From assembly GCA_900765095.1 (NCBI GenBank), contig CAAFRB010000088.1, positions 1-19,157 of the forward strand: a stretch of 19,157 bases of DNA, read 5' to 3'. The first letter of the stretch is position 1. Each line of letters opens with the position of its first letter. Shown here piece by piece: positions 14,830 through 19,157 of the stretch. The notes beneath the pieces are model-generated. The model ran no database searches, was not told the DNA's origin, and saw only the letters and a program-made list of their open reading frames with translations. The DNA comes from Clostridia bacterium (GTDB lineage Bacteria; Bacillota; Clostridia; TANB77; UBA1234). The position numbers and the translations under genes were made by a program.

Positions 14830-16212
14830 ATGAATAATTTACTAGAATGGTTTAGTTCAGGATTAAAATTAAAAAGATGGTTCTTTTTAATGCTCATAGG
14901 TGTTGTGCTGATGAGCATTGGAATAGCAAAGTTTACATCAAGTGATGAGCTTGAAATTTTACAGCTTATAATATATGGAGTACTTTTTGTTCTTGGTTTT
15001 GCGTCTGTTATTATGAGTTATGTTATGTCACAAAGAAGGATACTTCAGGCAATTGCTGAAGCTAATGCTAATCCAAACGGAAGAGATGTAAACTTAAAGA
15101 AATTATTATTTGATAAAAAAATGTTAGATAAAAACACTAAAGTTGTTGTAATAGGAGATGGTGATGGGCTTGCTGCTTTGCTTAGAGGCTTAAAAATATT
15201 TTCTAATAATATAACAGCAATTGTTAATGTAGTTGGCAATAGAAAAGATAGTAGTGTTACAATACAAATTGAAGATGTAAAGAAAGCTATGATTGCACTT
15301 TCAAACAAAGAAGAAACTTTGGACGATTTCTTTAATACGAGAATTGCTGATGGAAATCTAGCTGGTCAAAAGCAAGGCGATGTTTTCTTTGAATTATTGG
15401 GCAGGACTTGTGGTGGCAACTTATCTAAGACAATAGAGTACATGTCAAAGATATTGGCAATGAGAGGTTCTATTTTACCAGCAACTTTGGATAATGTTAC
15501 TTTAGGTGCAGTTATGGATGATGGAACTAGATGTATTGGTAAAAGAGAGATAAATGATTGCGTAGAAAACAAAGGTATAAAAATAGAAAGGGTGTTTTTA
15601 ACTCCTGAAAGATGTGTTCCAGCAGAGGAAGTAATTAGAAGCATTAAAGAGGCTGATGTTATAATAATTGGACCAGGAAATTTATATACTGGAATTATTC
15701 CAACACTTTTAATAAAAGAAGTCTCTGATGCGATTAGAAAGAGTAATGCTAGTAAGATTTTCATCTCAAATATTATGACTGAAAAGAATCAAACTGATAA
15801 CTTTTCTTTGTCGGATTATATAAATGTTATTCACGAACATGCTGGCAAAGGATTATTTGATTATTGTATCTTTTCTGATAGTGACATCATGCCAGAATAT
15901 ATTAGAAGAGCTAATAAAGAAGGATGTGACTTAGTTGAACTTGATAAGAACAATGTCAAAGACATAAAAGTCATTGTTGATGATTTGACGGTAGTTGATG
16001 AAAAAGGAAATATTAGGCATAATCCTATTAAACTTGCACAAAATATTTTTAAAATTGTTTGTGACAATATGGATTTAGAAAATAGCGATAAAGCGATAGA
16101 ATATTACACGGCAAAATCTAAATTAAAGAAAATAACAAATAAAAACAAAAAGAAGTGTTTGTTGTTTAGAGATGTTAAAGTTGTAAGTAGTACCAAAAGA
16201 AAACGTAAATAG
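14830..16212 (+). CDS. yvcK: YvcK/CofD-like protein, membrane-anchored, with altered ligand motifs
   Basis: A 460-residue protein. Two membrane helices (~17-35 and ~42-65) precede a YvcK/CofD-type domain from ~100, an anchored arrangement I associate with clostridial YvcK proteins. YvcK binds UDP-GlcNAc and links carbon supply to cell-wall synthesis. Fold motifs are kept: LLRGLK, ITAIV, MRGSILPAT, RVFLTPE, ADVIIIGPGNLYT and NIMT. Four usually invariant ligand motifs differ. GGGTGL is GDGDGL (109-114), DDGGSSGRLR is GNRKDSSVTI (136-145), PPPGDIRN is lost in IEDVKKAM, and HSLGNL is KQGDVF. The basic C-terminal tail ends KRKRK. ATG 14830 fits AAGGGTGG; GTG 14821 lies inside that site. The partners rapZ and whiA are absent. 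It may be a sensor that lost or changed its ligand. Confidence 0.82.
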   Translation: MNNLLEWFSSGLKLKRWFFLMLIGVVLMSIGIAKFTSSDELEILQLIIYGVLFVLGFASVIMSYVMSQRRILQAIAEANANPNGRDVNLKKLLFDKKMLDKNTKVVVIGDGDGLAALLRGLKIFSNNITAIVNVVGNRKDSSVTIQIEDVKKAMIALSNKEETLDDFFNTRIADGNLAGQKQGDVFFELLGRTCGGNLSKTIEYMSKILAMRGSILPATLDNVTLGAVMDDGTRCIGKREINDCVENKGIKIERVFLTPERCVPAEEVIRSIKEADVIIIGPGNLYTGIIPTLLIKEVSDAIRKSNASKIFISNIMTEKNQTDNFSLSDYINVIHEHAGKGLFDYCIFSDSDIMPEYIRRANKEGCDLVELDKNNVKDIKVIVDDLTVVDEKGNIRHNPIKLAQNIFKIVCDNMDLENSDKAIEYYTAKSKLKKITNKNKKKCLLFRDVKVVSSTKRKRK

Positions 16213-16264
16213 GAGGGATTAATCAATAAAGTGGTAAAAGACTTTATTGATTGTATAAAAGAAT
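16211..16264 (+). promoter_or_regulatory. Hairpin between Shine-Dalgarno and start codon of the debranching enzyme
   Basis: AGGAGGG (16211-16217) is followed by a perfect 12-bp stem, AATCAATAAAGT (16221-16232) and ACTTTATTGATT (16241-16252), with loop GGTAAAAG. ATG follows at 16265. There is no second Shine-Dalgarno sequence near it. Folding the hairpin would cut the distance from 47 nt to about 15 unpaired nt. A 15-codon frame from GTG 16231 (VVKDFIDCIKEYENY) ends at 16278, just past the ATG, and could couple translation. No T tract follows, so a terminator is unlikely. Confidence 0.55.
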
Positions 16265-18157
16265 ATGAGAATTACTAAAGAAGAATTATCAGATTTTGAA
16301 CATTCATCAAAACTTGAATGGCTTATTACGAATGGAATAGGTGGCTATGCTTCTAGCACAGTTCTTGGACTTAATACAAGAAAATATCATGGCTTACTTG
16401 TAGCCGCGCTTGGAGAAACGAGTGACAGATGTGTAACGCTTTCAAAACTAAACGAAACGGTAGAATATAATGGAAAAAGTTACAGTTTATCAACTAATCA
16501 ATGCAACAACTTTGTAGAACAAGGATATACAAGGCAGGAGGCTTTTGAACGTGATTTTTTACCAGAATTTGAATATCGATTAGCTGATATAATAGTTAGA
16601 AAGACTATTGCCATGAAATATGGAGAAAATAAAATTGGAATAGTGTATAAGATTAAAACTGAAAGAAGTGGAATTAGATTTACGGTGCAACCTCTTATTA
16701 ATTTCAGGAGTTTTCATGAAGTCAGAAACTGTTATTCATTGAATTGCACGGTAAATGAAAATGCTGTTAATGTTGAACTTAATTCGCACGGGACAAGACT
16801 TCATCTAATTGCTTCAGATGGCTTCTTTGAAAAGTACGAAAGAACATTTTACAGAAATATGTTTTATGAAATTGAAAAAGAAAGAGGATTAGAGGCTTAC
16901 GAAGATCATTTTATGCCTGGCGCTTATGTAATAGATGTTCCAGAAAATACAGAAAGAGTCATAGAATTCGTTGCCGAAGTAAATGACGAAGGACACTTCT
17001 TGGAAAAAGCAAATGCTTCTGAAATTATTAGGGGCGAAATTGTAAGGCTTGAAAAGCTATGTAGAATGGCAAATGCAAGAAATGAAGTAGACAGAGAACT
17101 TACAATTGCAGCTGATAACTTTATTGTTAAACGTGGAAAAAGAAAAACGATTATTGCAGGCTATCCTTGGTTTGGAGATTGGGGCAGAGATACTTTTATT
17201 GCTTTTGAAGGAATACTTTTGAAAACAAATAGATATAAGGATGCTAAGGAAATTCTTTTTAGTTTTGTACCTTACGTGAAAAATGGGCTTATTCCTAATC
17301 TGATTGATGAGAATGGTGGAAGTGCCTATAATACGGTGGATGCTTCGCTTTGGTTTATAGATGCAATATATAAATATTACAAATATACTAGAGATATGGA
17401 CACTATAAGTCAGTTATATGATACTATAAAAGAAATAATAGATGCTTACAAAAACGGGACAGATTATGGTATAAAAATGGATGAAAAAGATGGTCTTATA
17501 TTTGCAGGTAACAAGGATACTCAGCTTACGTGGATGGATGCGAAGGTTGGAGATGTTGTTCCAACTCCACGTTATGGAAAAGCTGTTGAAATAAACGCTT
17601 TATGGTACAATGCTTTGAAAATATTTGAAGAATTTTCTAGAGATTTGGAGAAAGACTATGATACAAATTTGAGCAAAATGGTTAAAGAGTCTTTTACAAA
17701 GTTTAACTGTGAAAAGGGATTGCTAGATGTAATCGAACCTGAAAGCAAACAAATAAGACCAAACCAAATAATTCCTATTGGGCTTGACTATTCTCCTGTT
17801 GAGCCAGATAAAGCGAAAGAAATAATAGATGTTGTTGAGGATTATTTATATACGGACAAAGGTTTGAAAACGTTAGCTAGTGATGATCCTCAATATCAAC
17901 CTTATTACGAAGGTGGCGTTTATACTAGAGATATGAGTTATCATCAAGGAACTGTTTGGCCATGGCTTTTACAATTTTATTTCACAGCTTCTAGAAGATA
18001 TAAAGGTGTATATAGAAGTTTGGAAAGTGTAGAGAAAATGCTTAGAGATGATTGTGTAGGTAGTATAGCAGAGATATATGATGCTGAAGAACCTAGAAAA
18101 GCCAAAGGTGCTTATGCTCAAGCTTGGAGTGTTGCTATGGCAAACTTGAACTCTTAA
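16265..18157 (+). CDS. Glycogen debranching enzyme, amylo-alpha-1,6-glucosidase (GH133-like)
   Basis: A 630-residue enzyme expected to hydrolyse alpha-1,6 branch points in glycogen or related glucans, in the cytoplasm since there is no signal peptide. The N-terminal GDE_N domain opens with WLITNGIGGYASSTVLGLNT and RKYHGLLVA. The (alpha/alpha)6 barrel follows with AGYPWFGDWGRDTFIA (~298-313), LTWMDAKVGD (~420), GKAVEINALWYNAL and the late GGVYTRDMSYHQGTVWPW. The protein is full length, ending AYAQAWSVAMANL. ATG 16265 is fixed by an in-frame stop at 16256-16258 and by family start position, but it lacks a close Shine-Dalgarno sequence (see the hairpin upstream). It follows the YvcK-like gene by 52 bp and may share its transcript. 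Confidence 0.92.
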   Translation: MRITKEELSDFEHSSKLEWLITNGIGGYASSTVLGLNTRKYHGLLVAALGETSDRCVTLSKLNETVEYNGKSYSLSTNQCNNFVEQGYTRQEAFERDFLPEFEYRLADIIVRKTIAMKYGENKIGIVYKIKTERSGIRFTVQPLINFRSFHEVRNCYSLNCTVNENAVNVELNSHGTRLHLIASDGFFEKYERTFYRNMFYEIEKERGLEAYEDHFMPGAYVIDVPENTERVIEFVAEVNDEGHFLEKANASEIIRGEIVRLEKLCRMANARNEVDRELTIAADNFIVKRGKRKTIIAGYPWFGDWGRDTFIAFEGILLKTNRYKDAKEILFSFVPYVKNGLIPNLIDENGGSAYNTVDASLWFIDAIYKYYKYTRDMDTISQLYDTIKEIIDAYKNGTDYGIKMDEKDGLIFAGNKDTQLTWMDAKVGDVVPTPRYGKAVEINALWYNALKIFEEFSRDLEKDYDTNLSKMVKESFTKFNCEKGLLDVIEPESKQIRPNQIIPIGLDYSPVEPDKAKEIIDVVEDYLYTDKGLKTLASDDPQYQPYYEGGVYTRDMSYHQGTVWPWLLQFYFTASRRYKGVYRSLESVEKMLRDDCVGSIAEIYDAEEPRKAKGAYAQAWSVAMANLNS

Positions 18158-18200
18158 ATAATTATAACTTGATAGATATATGAAAGTGATGAGGTAAAAG

Positions 18201-18689
18201 ATGAGAATAATAGGAATTGACCCTGGATATGCAATAACAGGATTTGCAGTTGTTGATTATAATGGTAATCACTTTGATCTTGTAAAAAGTGGTGCTATAG
18301 AAACAAAAGCGGGTGTACCATTGCCAGTGCGTCTTACTAAAATATATGATGATATGCAGTTACTAGTTAATGAGTACAAGCCAGACGCTATATCAATTGA
18401 AGAGCTATTTTTTAACAGAAATACAACAACAGCGATTGGAGTTGCGCAGGGAAGAGGAGCTGTGTTAATTGTTGCAGCTAAGAATAATGTTCCAATCTAT
18501 GAATACACTCCACTTCAAGTAAAACAAGGAGTGGTTGGGTATGGAAGAGCTGATAAAAAGCAAGTTCAGATGATGGTGAAAACTATATTGAATTTGGAAA
18601 AAGTTCCAAAGCTAGACGATACAACAGATGCAATTGCTATTGCGATTTGTCATGCACACAGTTATAGATTTGCAAAAGAAATTACTTAA
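18201..18689 (+). CDS. ruvC: Holliday junction resolvase RuvC
   Basis: A 162-residue endonuclease that resolves Holliday junctions in recombination and repair, working with RuvAB. The RNase H-like fold and catalytic acids are visible: D7 in GIDPGYAITG, E67 in SIEELFF, and D140 and D143 in DDTTDAIAIAICHAH. FNRNTTTAIGVAQGRGA is the typical junction-binding loop region. Length is normal. GATGAGG precedes the ATG. In many bacteria ruvA and ruvB follow, but here the next gene is holA 19 bp on, so ruvAB must lie elsewhere or beyond the window edge. Confidence 0.96.
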   Translation: MRIIGIDPGYAITGFAVVDYNGNHFDLVKSGAIETKAGVPLPVRLTKIYDDMQLLVNEYKPDAISIEELFFNRNTTTAIGVAQGRGAVLIVAAKNNVPIYEYTPLQVKQGVVGYGRADKKQVQMMVKTILNLEKVPKLDDTTDAIAIAICHAHSYRFAKEIT

Positions 18690-18708
18690 AAAGAGGGTAG
18701 GATGTGTT

Positions 18709-19157
18709 ATGGATTCAAATTTATACTTAATTACGGGCGACGAGGATTTTGAAAAAAAAGAATATTTAGAGAAAATTAAAAGCGAATTTGGCGAGCTAGT
18801 AAAAGGTATCAATTTTATAATTTTAGAAAAAGAAAATATAAACAGTTTAGAAAGCGAAATAAATACATATCCTTTAGGATTTGACAAAAAGCTGATAATA
18901 GTGAAGGCAGAGAAAAAAGATAAATCTGACAAAGGTGAAGGCGAGCAGACAGAAGAAAAAAATGACTGGTTTACAGATAATCTCGAAAAAACATTATCAA
19001 GTTTAAAGGATACTTGTGTTGTATTTTATGGCGATTTTCAGAAGAAAAGCAGAATTTATAAGCTGGTAGATAAATTTGGTAAATGTTTTGTATGTGAGAA
19101 AAAGAAAGAATATGAGCTACTAACATGGGCTACAAAAATGTTTAAAGATAATGGAGT
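18709..19157 (+). CDS. holA: DNA polymerase III subunit delta HolA (5' part, runs off window)
   Basis: About 149 codons from ATG 18709 to the window edge without a stop. The start, NLYLITGDEDFEKKEYLEKIK, fits the opening strand and helix of HolA, the clamp-loader subunit that opens the beta sliding clamp. PLGFDKKLIIVK aligns with the usual FFseKRLVIVk motif, and DTCVVFYGDF with KKSRIYKLVDKFG matches the family's second half of domain I. A lysine and glutamate-rich stretch (~70-90) replaces a shorter loop. The spacing after ruvC (19 bp, with AAGAGGGTAGG) suggests one operon. The C-terminal collar domain is outside the window. Confidence 0.82.
   Translation, partial: MDSNLYLITGDEDFEKKEYLEKIKSEFGELVKGINFIILEKENINSLESEINTYPLGFDKKLIIVKAEKKDKSDKGEGEQTEEKNDWFTDNLEKTLSSLKDTCVVFYGDFQKKSRIYKLVDKFGKCFVCEKKKEYELLTWATKMFKDNG

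Noticed and set aside
16221..16252. Intrinsic terminator before the debranching enzyme
   Set aside because: The stem is AT-rich and followed by GTATAAAAGAAT, with no T tract.

Overview
The window is AT-rich, densely coded DNA. Strong AGGAGG-type ribosome binding sites, a SpoIID-type protein, a TrmR/TrhP pair and a MurB-YvcK neighbourhood point to a Firmicute, most likely an uncultured low-GC member of the Clostridia. The species cannot be named from the sequence. All genes but one lie on the + strand. No rRNA, tRNA, CRISPR array, transposase or integrase was found.

Layout. Positions 1-592 are gene-poor. They hold an array of short dyads, an extended -10 promoter, the fragment of a small membrane protein and the stub of an XRE-type repressor, which look like the remains of a regulator locus. 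A small zinc-ribbon protein gene (593-796) follows, with a strong terminator. After another gene-poor stretch comes a copper pair, chaperone copZ and P1B ATPase copA (1373-3784). This runs into tcdA (tRNA ct6A formation) and an overlapping Rrf2/IscR-like regulator (to 4941). An accessory block (5035-8667) holds a large membrane-anchored surface protein with MBG-like and Big-like repeats, an unrecognised anchored protein, and a PP2C-like phosphatase on the - strand.

From 8846 the genes are housekeeping: trmR and trhP (wobble-uridine 5-methoxylation of tRNA), ychF, a SpoIID/LytB protein, a ROK sugar kinase, murB, a membrane-anchored YvcK-family protein, a GH133 glycogen debranching enzyme, ruvC, and the 5' part of holA, which runs off the right edge. 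ROK kinase, MurB, YvcK-like protein and debranching enzyme form a sugar and cell-wall themed stretch.

The most interesting signals are: (1) a structured ~52-nt element found twice, each time between a stop codon and a terminator hairpin in the same orientation relative to the gene, with a conserved stem and a possible pseudoknot; (2) a YvcK-family protein whose ligand-binding motifs are all altered while its fold motifs remain; (3) a perfect 12-bp hairpin placed between a strong Shine-Dalgarno sequence and the debranching enzyme start codon; (4) a dyad array beside a broken XRE regulator; (5) a second short repeat shared by the leaders of copZ and of the unknown anchored protein. All are readings by eye, without database searches.
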